Below, piece by piece: positions 12,293 to 23,190 of a stretch of 64,000 nucleotides of DNA. This stretch comes from Limonium bicolor. Lineage: Eukaryota; Streptophyta; Magnoliopsida; Caryophyllales; Plumbaginaceae. Location: contig CM041776.1 in NCBI GenBank assembly GCA_023374045.1, positions 120,919,000 to 120,982,999 of the forward strand, read 5' to 3'. Positions within the stretch are counted from its first letter, which is position 1. Each line of letters starts with the position of its first letter. Below the pieces are notes generated by a model that made no database searches, was not told the DNA's origin, and saw only the letters and a program-made list of their open reading frames with translations. The translations under genes and the position numbers were made by a program.

Positions 12293-14080
12293 TTAAGCTG
12301 AAAGGTTAGTTTTGGGTACCCAGACTAGCTTGGGCCCTGTGGTATATGAGGTAAGTCTTTTCTTATATTGAAAAACCTTTAAACTGGTTTCTAGAGACTT
12401 TTGACTTCTAGAATTCTTCCTCCTGAGTCTGTAACACTGTTCTATGAAATGCCTGTGTTTATGGCAATAACTACAGTTAAGTTTACGCTTCGCATGAACT
12501 TGACCATTTTGTTTTCGAAACTGTGTTACATTTGTCTGTTGATATCCTAGACCATTCTTGTCTGTTCCTTTCTTACTCAGCATGTTACAGAGATTGATTT
12601 TACCAGTATACCAGATTGGATTCTCCTTAGTTTGCAACAACTCAATTCTCTATTTTTCTTAAGTACTTCCACAGTGAGAGATTCTACTTCTTTATTCAGA
12701 CTTTCATTATGATGAATTAATGACTTGAACTCAGTTTGCGCCCAATTTGGCAATGTAGCGACTCTAGAAATCAAAGGAGTGACAAATGTAATTCGTGGAA
12801 CATTTAAACTACTTGGAGTCACAGATATACTAGGATTCTCAAGTTCTTCTATTTTCCTTTCTAAACCACCTATCTTAACCTCATACTCATGCTTTTGAGT
12901 TTCAAGTTTTAACATAGCTTCAGACAAAAGTTCAAACAACTGGTTTTTAGACATGGACTCAAGAGATTCTTTTACATGAGATAAACATACCTTATCATCA
13001 GGGAGAGTCTTCTTCCACTTTTCCAAGGCCATAAGTAGAATTCAGTGTCTTCTCTTAACTCATCAACTTGAGCAATGGCATTCATGCATGCTTGATCCTC
13101 ATTCTCCGGTTCTGAGTCTGTTCCTGAACCATCGTCACCCCAAGCCGCAGCAGCAGTTGTTGAGAATTTCTTCACTTTCTCCTGAAAATTATCCCTTTGA
13201 GGCAAATGACAATTTTTTACTTCATGCCCAGGTTTGTTGCATCTGAAACATATTATGGGACCTTTCTTTGTCTTATTGCGGCTAAATTTGGTGTTGTGAC
13301 CTCGTTTACCACCGAAGATTCTTCGAATACCATTTGCAATCATGGTAATCTCCTCCTCTTCATCCAAGTCTTCTTCATCTGTCTCAGCGGTACTCTTGCG
13401 AGCTTTCAGTGCCAGATTTTTGCCCGTTGTCGATGAAGAGATGACTCCTCTCATTTTTCCACATACACCATCAATTCAGACCCCAATTCTTTAAGCGACA
13501 ATTTTGATAAGTCCTTGGTTGTTTCAAGTAGAGTTGTGTAGTGTAACCAATCCTTACCAAGACTATCAAGACACCTTTCATTGATAGTTTGATTATTCAG
13601 CGTGACTCCCACTGTCTTCATATCACTTAGTATCTTGTCAAACTTTTCAAGCGTCTGAGTTATAGGCTCACCTTCGAGCATCCTGAAATTATCAAACTGT
13701 CTTCTGAACTGTTTTCCTTTTGCCTTTCTGATTGACTCAGTTCCTTCGTAGGCGACTTTCAGAAAGCTCCAAACTTCTTTAGCGGTTAGTATGCCAAGAA
13801 CTTTCTACTTGTCACGCTCTGAAAATGATGAGACAATCACTCTCAAAGCCTGCTTGTTCTTGCTGAGTAGCTTATTATCATTGTCATTCCAATCTTTCTT
13901 TTCCTTCGTCTTGGTGACTCCTCCTTCAGTAACTTGTGGTACCAGATCTCCTTCAGTGACGACAGTCCACAGATCATCGTCAATTGACATCAGTTGATGG
14001 CCTATCTGTTCACACCAATAAGCATAGTTGAATTTAGTAAGTTTGGGCACCTTGACGTTATAAGAACCCATATCGATCAC
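12293..14080 (-). pseudogene. Copia gag (capsid/nucleocapsid), broken
   Basis: The start is the Met at 14080, the first after the primer site, giving a 41-nt leader. The capsid part (13451-14080) stays in one frame except for an in-frame TAG near 13803. A one-base shift at an A run near 13454 moves into the frame of 12972-13454, which carries an acidic stretch and the zinc knuckle CFRCNKPGHEVKNC (CX2CX4HX4C) at 13209-13250. After another shift, 12577-13032 encodes a Glu/Lys/Leu-rich coiled coil, and 12293-12640 leads toward the protease and contains a second, degenerate Cys/His motif (CSYCHKHRH). A long gag with a C-terminal coiled coil is typical of SIRE-like Copia elements. No full-length product is possible as read. 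Confidence 0.88.
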
Positions 14081-14121
14081 CCTTAGAAGATTTCTCTTCC
14101 TAATCTAAGAAAAGGGAACCT

Positions 14122-14133
14122 GCTCTGATACCA
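14122..14133 (-). other. Primer-binding site of the Copia element (tRNA-iMet)
   Basis: On the minus strand TGGTATCAGAGC follows the 5' LTR end (CTACA) after the two-base spacer AT. It matches the 3' end of initiator methionine tRNA. Confidence 0.95.
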
Positions 14134-14135
14134 AT

Positions 14136-14719
14136 TGTAGATTCTTGTAACACTAGTTCTTAGTGAGGTAGTTACTCAAGGTATATCCGACTGTGAGTAA
14201 CTATCTGATGACGAACCCAGAACATATGAAAGTATCAAATAGTGAGGAGAGAATGCAGATACACGTGAATCTTTCACTATATTGACTCGTATCAAGCACG
14301 ATACTAAAACTTCACAAGGAAAACATGCTTTCCTTGTGTAAACATGTAACTAGACTACGCTTAACTCTAATCCTATATTATTACTGCAACTCTCACAAGA
14401 ATACTCTCAAACCTAGGTTTTTCTCTCCCTTTGCAAAAACGTCATTTGTTTCATCGACTACTTCACTTAAATAGCTCACACAAATTACAACCTTAAAGCA
14501 AATTAATAAAGTAAGAGATAAGTAAATTCTAAAGCGAGAGTATAAAATCTGTTTAGATTTTATACTCATTATAGTCTAAGATAAGATCTTTCCTAAAATA
14601 TCACCAACAGAAATATTCTTACCTGTGACCTTCATACTTCAGTCCTTGCTACCTTCAAGTGGTTGTGTCATGTATCTCGCAGTATGTTACACAGAGTAGT
14701 TAATAAAAAAACATCAACA
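14136..14719 (-). repeat. Copia 5' LTR
   Basis: 584 bp, the partner of 6466-7048. Differences between the two are scattered substitutions and a few short indels. It carries the TATA inverted repeat at 14538-14567. Confidence 0.94.
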
Positions 14720-15587
14720 GTTTCAATAAGGGGGGGGACAGAAATTGAAGTGTGTGGTAAGAATGGAGGGAGAAGGTCTAGTGGAAAGGTTCAAACCGTG
14801 CAGGAAGAGAGGTGGAGATGAAATTGTACTTACCAGTTTTTTTTGTTACAAGGCTTCTCCCCTTGCTGCTGCTTTTTCTGTTGACCGACAGGGCAAGAAG
14901 TTTGCTAGTGATCACTTCCTTAAGGAGGAGAAGAGGAGTAATGGTACTCAGCAAATTATGGAGTGAATCAGATGAGGAAAACAGAAGCTAGGATCGCAGC
15001 AGAACAAGGAAGACATTACCTTTTCTCCTCTAGTTTTGTTGTTCTGCTGCTTCTCTACCGTGACTAACTTAGGCTGGAAGTTTGTGGTTGTATGCTGCAA
15101 CGATTAGAGTAGGAGGTGGTATGAAGCAGAAGGTGGGAGAAAGAAATGCCAGAAGAAGGAAAAAAAACGTAGAGAATAGGGAGGCTCCTACCGGTTCCCT
15201 GTTACCTTGCTGCTGTTATGCGAATGAAGCAGAGAAAGAATGAAAAAGAAGAGACTGGCGTGGGACAAGATGGGGCTGCGTAAGATCAGAAAAAGAAGAG
15301 AAATTGGAAGAAAAGTCAAGCTAGATGATAGCAGTAGGCATGGGGAGTATGGACGGAGGAATTTTAGTACTATAATGTACTTGCTATCAGCTTATTATTT
15401 AAGCTAATGATGTCCTATATATAACCAGTTTTTTTTTTGCAACACAAAACCAACATTTTTGGTGCAAGTTGAAAAAATCGATAGTCTCAGCACGGAGAAT
15501 GAGAGATGATGAAGTAAGCAGTGGTTACTGGCAAGTGGCAACCTTACAAATTAAAGTTTTGAATGCAACAAAAATTGGTAATATAAG

Positions 15588-15590
<3 letters not shown>

Positions 15591-15631
<41 letters not shown>

Positions 15632-15641
15632 ATATATATAT
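15591..15641. repeat. (AT)n microsatellite
   Basis: About 51 bp of alternating A and T with a single phase break near 15620. Confidence 0.95.
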
Positions 15642-16005
15642 TAGGGGTGCAGCAGCTAGGAAAGGAATTGGGGTGACTTTGAAAACTTTTCCTTCTAATG
15701 TTGTAATGTTAGTTGTACGTATATATATAAATATGTGACCATATTATATGTCACACTATTACTTATAACATTTTGGTTTAGGAGTATGTATATATAAGTA
15801 CATGTTTGTGACTCTAATTTGTTTTGGGTATATAAACTATTTATATAATTTTATGAAGGTATACTAGTGGTATTTAACACATGTAATAATGTGTTACATG
15901 TGGTATTAAATAGGACATGTAACGATGTTTTTGACTACTATCTATGACCTATACGTCAAGGATATATGTTACAGAATTCTTTTAGGAGTTATATGTCTCC
16001 TTAAT

Positions 16006-16034
16006 GTTATTATTTATTATTATTATTATTATTT
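16006..16034. repeat. ATT trinucleotide repeat
   Basis: A short run of about eight ATT/TTA units close to the inferred right end of the element A left LTR. Confidence 0.85.
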
Positions 16035-16098
16035 TCTCAATTTAATTATTACAGGATTATCTCCCTTAATCCACTATTATAATATTAGGGGTATTTCA

Positions 16099-16116
16099 GT
16101 CTATCCCCCTTAAAAG
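16099..16116 (-). other. Inferred polypurine tract of element A
   Basis: On the minus strand the tract CTTTTAAGGGGGATAGAC is followed at once by TG, the expected start of the 3' LTR. Just upstream is ACTTCGAGTCGAAGT, a 6-bp inverted repeat, resembling the tail seen before the polypurine tract of plant Gypsy elements. Confidence 0.6.
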
Positions 16117-19100
16117 GACTTCGACTCGAAGTCGTCTAAATTGGATATGTACAAAGATACCCAATGAACCTTGAACATATCCAACCTATCAGTTCTAAGG
16201 TTCCAATGTAATCCATTCCATTCAACCAACAATTTCCAATCCAAATCAATACACATATTCATATATATATATATATATATCACAAGTCCCGAAGGACATC
16301 CATACACAATGGTTCGAGTGTTCTAGGCACGTACACATCACCAAATACATCTCAAGTGCTTAAAGCTCATCAACCGAACAATCTACATACACACCATAAA
16401 ATAACACCACAAGAACACAAAATGGCTACTATGCCAAGGCTCTACCCCCCCTTAAAAGGGGTTACGCCCCTTGACCCCCCAAAGTATCACACAGTCGCTA
16501 TGAGAAGTGCGCTGGATACTTGGCTCTCATGGAGTTCTCCGACTCCCCTGTGGCCATGTCGCCTCATGGTTCGACCAACGGAATTTGACCCCTTTTAATG
16601 GTCTTATTTCTGGTCTCCCTCGTTTCCATATTGAAACTTCGGAGTGGAGTCTCCTCATATCCGAGAGACGGGTCGGTCTCTCGTCACTCGTCTCTAAAAG
16701 AAATCTATGCGAAGGGTGAGGCGCATACTCTATTCAGTTGAAGACGTAGAATACTTTGTGCGCTCTCCCAAACATTTTCTATTGGGCCCACTGGCTCCGT
16801 AATGAGGTGCAGACCCACGTGCATAGGGCTTGGTTTGCCTTTTGTTCCCAAGGTATATTAAAAGTGATTTATCAGCAACAAGTTATTGTTGGCCTCGTTT
16901 CAACATGACAGTGTCATTTACAGTCTTTTCTTAATTTGGAAATGGGGTATCTTAATCGGTGTGGTATCGTTAATTGTAGATGCACACGATTAGGTCTAAG
17001 TCGTGCGTAGACGTTCTAGATGACTAGTGTGGAATATATTTTGAATGGTTATTATCTTCACTCATTGGTTTCTAGTTGAGGTGGAGTATGGCATTGACTA
17101 TCGTTTGTCATTAGTGCTCTTTACACTAGTCTCTGAAGTTTGAATGTATTAGCTTATAAATCCATGAAGGTAATTCTTGTCATTTCATGGTTCCGGGATG
17201 TTTTGTTCCGGAATAACCTTGATTGTAATATTGTTATGTACTTCATGTTTGTTTTATATTTTATATTCAGTATATTGTTCTCATGCCAATACTTGTATGG
17301 TTCACCACGTTTTTGCTAGGGAATCCATTAGTGTTTATATTGAGCCTTGCATCTTTTGACATCCCATATGGGTATGTTCATTGGCAGTTGAGGCATTTTT
17401 CCTCTAGTATATTTTATATCCTATATAGTTTCCCATGTTATTTAACAAGAGTATTATTGTGCATTTATGAGTTCTTGTGTGGGTTATAATGTTGAACGTC
17501 ATATTTATTTGGAGTGTGTCATCTGACGGTCTGGGCTGTTTGTATAGCCTATCCATGATTTTTCTCATCATTCGAGTTCTAGGCGAGTTCCACTCATCTG
17601 GTCTTTGCCAATGTATTTATTTAAAAGGTTATTAATAATGGTTGCTTCCGCGAGCACCATGTTTAAATCGATTCGACCGTTAAGATGTTGTGACAATTGC
17701 TCTACGGCTTATGGCCTCTGCTAGTGTGCTTGCTTGACTGTCTTTTATTGTGTATTGATGTGCTCGTGTTCAGCCCCTTTTTGTGAGTGAAGACGTGTCG
17801 TTGCCTTAATTCGGCATACAAGATTGTTACCTCAATCGTTAGTGTTTGTGTTCTATGTTGAAGAGTAATTCTCCTTATGCCCCTCTCGTGGTGGCAATCC
17901 TTATTATTGGGTAGGTTCTTTTTAATGTAAAGTACCGTGTTAGTGTAAAACAGTTATTGAACCTTATGAGAGTTTTGGCTACGTTTATCCGTCCATTTAA
18001 TGGGTTTTTTATGGCTATCATTATGTTGACTATCAACTCTCTCCTCTTTCGAGAGGTTTCCATTTTATGTTATTATGTGTGTTATTCATCTTTTTGTGGG
18101 GTTACGACTTAGTCGTGTTCTATTCAAGGTTTTTGGTTCCTTTAATCTTGTTGGTTCAATTGGAATACTTCTTGTTAATTTCACTTTAGGTAGTTATCTG
18201 TTCTAGTCTGGATTTATATCTCTGACTTGGTATGGAGTTGACTACTTTTTACTTCCTTACACTACTTGTCCACATGCATGGGGTACCCTATTGATACATT
18301 GCTACTTACTTGACTCACTTATAATTAAGTGTCAAGCCCACAAGCTCCTATGGAGTGCGGTCGTCCCATATCTCGTTTGTATACTCGTAGTGTCCGTAAC
18401 GCGTTCGTGAAGTATTCTGTTGTCAATCTCCCTTTATGATTCGTGTTGGGGGTGTCCCAAGGGAATTTTCTTTCGGTTCCCCGGGTTCCCAGCCCATGGT
18501 GTGATTATGTATTTTTCATTTCAACAGGTGTTTGCGATATCTCGCCCTATGGTAAGGTTTGCTTCTGAGTGGTATGAGGTGATCTTTTTCCTCTGTTGTT
18601 GGCTTCGTTATTGACATGATTTCACCATTGTTTTAGGGAATTTATGACTCCTCGTATTGATAAGTTATTGTTTTTTTATTGTTTAGTAGGTCCTTAGTGG
18701 AGTTACTTATGTGTTGATTCTAATTACTGTTAGCTGGTTACCATGTGCGCGATTTGGCGCTTGTTCATTGTTCATTAGTTAGTAGATTATACGTTATTCT
18801 CAGTGTGTATTAAGTTCTTCAAACTTTACCCTATCCTTTGGTTTACACATCATTTGTGTAATCCTGAGCTTCATGGCAAAGGTTTGTGTTTTCTTCTTTT
18901 TATGAAAGTCTCTATTGTGGCCTGGTTTTGACCCGTTCCCATTAATTGTCCTGTCATTTTTAAATGCCACTGTTCAGTTGGTACATATTAGAAGGTAGTC
19001 GGAGACGGTATTTTTGCCCTCCTAGACTTGTGTTCTTCCTATGTACATTGAGTACTTCCATTTTAAGCTAGTGGTTTTATAACATTTAGACTTGTTATCT

Positions 19101-20100
19101 TGTATCGCCGTTTAGGCTGTTTGCCATTGTTTAATTTGTATAGTCCTTTCCCTGACCGTCGTTATGTTATATAGACGACATGTCTTGAATACGCATTCCC
19201 TTTTTATTCAAAACCCCCATTCAATGATCGGCGCGGTCAATGAATTAACAACGTATAGTTGCAACCTGCCATCTATTCATCTTTTGGTGATTATGGCACT
19301 CCTTGGAAAGGGTTGTGCCTTGGTGTTAATTATTCAAGTGTCTAACTCCGATTCGCGTTTATGGTTACGATCGTTTTAAGTATTAATTGTGTTGTAATGT
19401 AACATTTTCAATGTTGGTCCTACTAAGAACTAGTATGTTCTTTTCCTCTTCCAATATTTATTATGTATCGGTGTATGCCATTATGGGCGTAGCACTGTCC
19501 TATTTGTCATGTGATTATGTTCCACCATCATTCTTTATATAAATATATCTGGGTGTGAACTGTAATTCACGAGTATTTGTATTTGACACCTTATTTGTTA
19601 GTGTGCATGTATTTCAGCTGTCTGCAGCTGTTACTTTGGTTCCTTGTTTAGTTCTAATGTAATTAATTGTGACCACTTGTAGAGAGCTTCAGGAATCATC
19701 CGACCCTGATGTGATCGGTATCAGTGTTGAACTATCCTTCCACCCCAATTGTGTTCAGCTTCCCTTGACCTGTACCGGGTCAAGTTCCACCTCCCACGTC
19801 AATTTCAAACCATAATTATTTACCAAGTATGTTATAATGTTTGGCTCATAGGCCGATATTATTGTTTGATTATTGCTTAATGGCTATAGTTGTTATGGGC
19901 TGGAGTATGCCCTTTAGTTGTAATGTTTGGACTCGTCGGTCCCCCCGTGGTTGTAGTTTTCCATATTCTAAGGGTTTCGTGACCCTACGGTGACAAGTTG
20001 TAGTTATAGAATTTGTACTATCATTGTATGAGTATTTAGTGATTACCATTGGTCATGACCTGCACGGTCTTGTAGAATCCAACCTAACTGTCATTATCCT

Positions 20101-20410
20101 TGTAGTTTACAGTTTGCATTCATAGTTTTCAGTTATAGTTATAATTGCCCGTTGTAAGCTTAACAGTTGTAGTTGTAGCTATAACAGTGGTTGCAGCTCG
20201 TACTGAAGTTGCATGAATGTTTGTGATTACCGGTGGACATCGTGTTGCACTTGTGGCCTAACGGTTTTGGAAAATTTAGTTGTATTTGTCGTTATAGTTA
20301 TAGTTGTGATTACAGTCGTAATTATAGCCATAATTGCAACCATACCTGCAGCCACTATTGCAGCACTTGTTGTAGCAAGTGCGCGAGGTAGACGGAATTG
20401 TGAGTATAGT
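20101..20410. repeat. Low-complexity GTTATA/GTTGTA-type tract
   Basis: Degenerate short motifs (TTATAGTT, GTTGTAG, TTGCAGC) recur over 300 bp. Read on the minus strand, one frame gives runs of Asn, Tyr, Gly and Cys, but stops interrupt it. Confidence 0.5.
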
Positions 20411-21593
20411 ATTGGCTATAGCGCTTGCTGTAGAAAGCGCACCATACAGCTTGAGTCATCGGTTCTCGGAATTATTTGTTTCACTGATTCTTCGGTTGTT
20501 TGAGTATGGTTTAGATTACTTGTTTTGAAAGAATAGTATTAGGGTCATTTCGGTTCGTTAAGGTATGGTAAGTTTTCTAAGGTAATTCAATTTCTCGGTT
20601 CTTTAACTTAGGCTTTCTAGGTTTTGTCTTAAATTCCTTCATGGTAGGAGGAGGTTCTGATGCATGTTCCTGCAGTCAATTGATAAAGTTAAGGATGTGC
20701 GGTTACCTAGATCGCCCTGTGTACTAGTACCAGCGCCTAAGTTCCGAAAAAATTCAAGGTATTCTGCCCCTGGTGACTCCTTTCCCCTTCTAGTAGCTCA
20801 TATCAGCGGGGGTCTGCTCCGCGTGGCTACCTCGTGGTGCCTCGGGTCCAGCAGATGGAGTACTCTAGTTGTCCTTGGTACGACATGTTATGCATTTGAT
20901 AGTCATCTATAACTCGTTCTTCTATCTTTCAATTTTTCAGGTGCAGCCGTGCGTGCTTTCCTTGGGTTAACTGGACAGAGTTTGGTGTCTAAGTATAAGC
21001 CGACCCTATTGTCTTATGGATTCAAATCCTTCTTCAAAGTAAGGTTTAATGTATATTCTCCACTGCATGAAAGTACGCTTCTAGATAGTACGTAACTATC
21101 GGGACCCCCGGTCCTTAATGACTCATCGTAACTTAAGCTCTTCTATTGTCTTGATGTCACAGTGACTATAGCAACCACATCGGTCTTCCGAATAGGAGGA
21201 ATTCTTCTATCTCCTTGGCGCTATCCATTATGTTGTCTCTATGGGTGATACTCGAGATGTGGGCAGTGGTGGGTGGGGTACCACTACTATTTCCCGGGAT
21301 GTTCTTCCATCAAGCTAGTGCGGCGACTGCCGTCTCAATGCTATTCGGGGTTACAGGTCCCCATCACCCCCGACTTGCCTCTTCTCGACACCCCTAATAC
21401 GCTATATCGTATTATTACTCGGTAGTTTACCGTATAGGAATCAATAACACCGATATGCCATTAAGACTAATATGGTTACGTATTTAGCGTTGCTAAGACA
21501 CTGGTTCATTTAAGACCAGGCGGTTCGTACCTCATAGATGATTCCCGTATTTCCCAAGTCCTATGCTCACTGTCTTAATCCTAATATCTCGTC

Positions 21594-21617
21594 ATCAGAG
21601 CGGTACTCCGCTCTGAT
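21594..21617. other. Perfect 10-bp inverted repeat spanning the element A primer site
   Basis: The arms ATCAGAGCGG (21594-21603) and CCGCTCTGAT (21608-21617) flank a 4-base loop TACT. The right arm covers most of the primer-binding site. Confidence 0.9.
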
Positions 21618-21621
21618 ACCA
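21610..21621 (-). other. Primer-binding site of element A (tRNA-iMet)
   Basis: On the minus strand TGGTATCAGAGC lies four bases (AAAG) after the end of the right LTR. It shows that element A runs on the minus strand and that the right LTR is its 5' LTR. Confidence 0.92.
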
Positions 21622-21625
21622 CTTT

Positions 21626-22715
21626 TATAACACCCCACTCGAAAAACTCATAATAATCACTCTCGTAGTAATCACTCTCGAAGCGTAATTAGAGACGTCT
21701 CACATCGGAAGTTAAACTACATTAATTCTCACTTGTCCACGCCATTACTCGCCCATGCGAATAAAGAAGCATAACCGAAATATAACAATAACAACAACTA
21801 ACCGCAGTGATGAACGAGATATTTACTACTTTACCCTATATACAAACCAATACCTACGACAAGTGAGCATTTAAAGAGTTCTCAAGATTTTAACGTGCTA
21901 ACCAATTTAATTCTACACATCGACAAATGAAAGTCGAGGTCATCTACCCACATTCCAGCACTCCGGCTTCACGACTCGATCCACACCCGAAAATGTGTTG
22001 GCCCAGAAGGGCTCAGCAAACTATATGCTGGTATGCTAAAGTTAATCCTAGACCCTTTAGGTCACTTAGGTCAATTAGCCGTCTGAACGTGAGGTTGATT
22101 GCATGTTGTTCATTTTACAGTTTATGTAAGCGATAGTAGATAACATGCATAAGCATACAGTAATCCATCAAGTGACATCCATACATTACATACAATCCAC
22201 AACATACCAGATACCATGTTCTATAAACAGTCGTACAATGTACAGTAAACATTTAAACAAACGCGTAGTTACTTCGCTTGAGATGTTAGTAGTTTTTCCT
22301 TCAAAATATATTAACAACCATTTAAGTCTTACTCCCGATATCCATGGGTGTCGTGTTGGGACAACCCGTAAATAACCTTACTTGACAGTAGTCGTCCAGT
22401 ACACCACGAAGTGCTCAATGCCAAGGATCATTCGATCCCGGGGCTTCTACTTGCCTAATAAAGGCGTCCATGAATGGCCGAAGCCGTGTGCCAAAGTCGG
22501 CACCCAGGTCCAACAGTCTATCTAGGCTCGTCAGAATATAGGGGAGTCGGTCCGATACGGACGTTATACTCTTGTAATCACCAATGCGCAACCAACTAGT
22601 CGAAACTAATTGGATTCCCATACCATTTACCATAACCAACACTCTCCAATGTATGATTAATCCTTAATCAACTACCCTAAGTAAATACTTAGGTCTTGAA
22701 GAAGTCTTTACCATT
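21626..22715 (-). repeat. Element A right LTR (5' LTR), first part
   Basis: This matches 743-2295 of the left LTR except for the TRIM, which is absent here. It is interrupted at 22715 by element B; the bases CCATT (22711-22715) are repeated after B at 48517-48521. Confidence 0.92.
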
Positions 22716-22980
22716 TTAGACACCAAAAATTCTCACCCCATAAAGCAAATCCTCAATAAGAAACACAATAAGAGGGGTCGTCGCCTTTCTTTTCAAAACG
22801 TATAACGTGCGTGCCAAAACGAAACCATCGTTTCATGACAAAATTCTTAAATCATTTTTCAAAAACATTTCAGAAAAACGCAACTCTTCGAAAGCGAATT
22901 TCCAGCGACAACGTTTTTATGGAACTCATTCAGTTCGACTTATAGCTCGAGTATTAGCTTTTAACATTTGTATACTGAGT

Positions 22981-23053
22981 TCTGTCGTAGTCTAACTGGT
23001 TGATATGCATCATTGGCATGCAAATTACCCAGGTTCGAATCCGGGTACAAACA
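22981..23053 (+). other. tRNA-like module in the LTR (A box and B box)
   Basis: The A box TAGTCTAACTGG (22988-22999) and B box GGTTCGAATCC (23032-23042) are 44 bases apart, as in a tRNA. Between them is a perfect 5-bp stem, TGCAT/ATGCA, with a 7-base loop CATTGGC, shaped like an anticodon arm. The T-arm is nearly intact, with one mismatch, and has the standard TTCGAAT loop. The acceptor stem does not pair, and the base before the anticodon is A instead of T, so it is not a functional tRNA. The same module is at 43513-43584. The third LTR (from 61346) lacks it. Confidence 0.7.
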
Positions 23054-23160
23054 AAAGAGTGTTTATTTTTTTCTGTCCGGATTCAAAACGACCCAATGCG
23101 GCCCTAATGTTGCCCGGGTCAAACCCGACCCAGATCAGTAAACCCTAGTCACATTATTCT

Positions 23161-23190
23161 AAAACCCTAGACACTTTCTTATAAAAACAT
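23161..23190 (+). promoter_or_regulatory. Candidate LTR promoter (telo-box plus TATA box)
   Basis: AAACCCTAG (a telo-box-like motif) is followed after a few bases by TTATAAAAAC at 23179-23188. The pair is kept in the 3' LTR (43711-43720) and, more loosely, in the B2 LTR (62341-62380). Where transcription starts is not known. Confidence 0.45.

Larger units (their letters stand above)
6466..14719 (-). mobile_element. Ty1/Copia LTR retrotransposon, complete but decayed
   Basis: The 8254-bp element lies on the minus strand. Its LTRs are 14136-14719 (5') and 6466-7048 (3'), 584 and 583 bp, each beginning TGTAGAT and ending CATCAACA on the plus strand. A primer-binding site sits beside the 5' LTR and a purine tract beside the 3' LTR. 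The flanking 5-mers are GTTTT (6461-6465) and GTTTC (14720-14724), a duplication with one change. The coding order is gag, protease, integrase, reverse transcriptase, RNase H, which defines Copia, followed by an extra ORF before the 3' LTR. That extra ORF and the long gag with a coiled coil resemble the SIRE/Maximus lineage, although these LTRs are shorter than is usual there. Stops and frameshifts in every domain mean it is not autonomous. Confidence 0.95.
14725..16098. other. Remainder of the element A left LTR, no gene
   Basis: This is the continuation of the sequence cut by the Copia element at 6465. It contains purine-rich stretches with short ORFs that show no recognisable protein, an (AT)n run at 15591-15641 and an ATT repeat at 16006-16034. 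It ends at the inferred LTR boundary. Confidence 0.5.
16099..21609 (-). mobile_element. Internal region of element A, without recognisable gag-pol
   Basis: About 5.5 kb lie between the inferred polypurine tract and the primer site. Gag-pol would be expected on the minus strand. I looked for reverse transcriptase, integrase and protease motifs and found none, and the longest ORF on either strand is under 100 codons. The plus strand is rich in T and G. Either the coding region has decayed beyond recognition or, as in LARD elements, it was non-coding from the start. A low-complexity patch lies at 20101-20410. Confidence 0.6.

Noticed and set aside
16099..21609. Hidden Gypsy pol on the minus strand of element A
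   Set aside because: I looked for RT, integrase and protease motifs in conceptual translations and found none I could defend; a profile search could still find a very decayed one.
22981..23053. A functional tRNA gene
   Set aside because: The acceptor stem does not pair, the D-stem is poor and the base before the anticodon is not T; only the promoter boxes and two arms remain.
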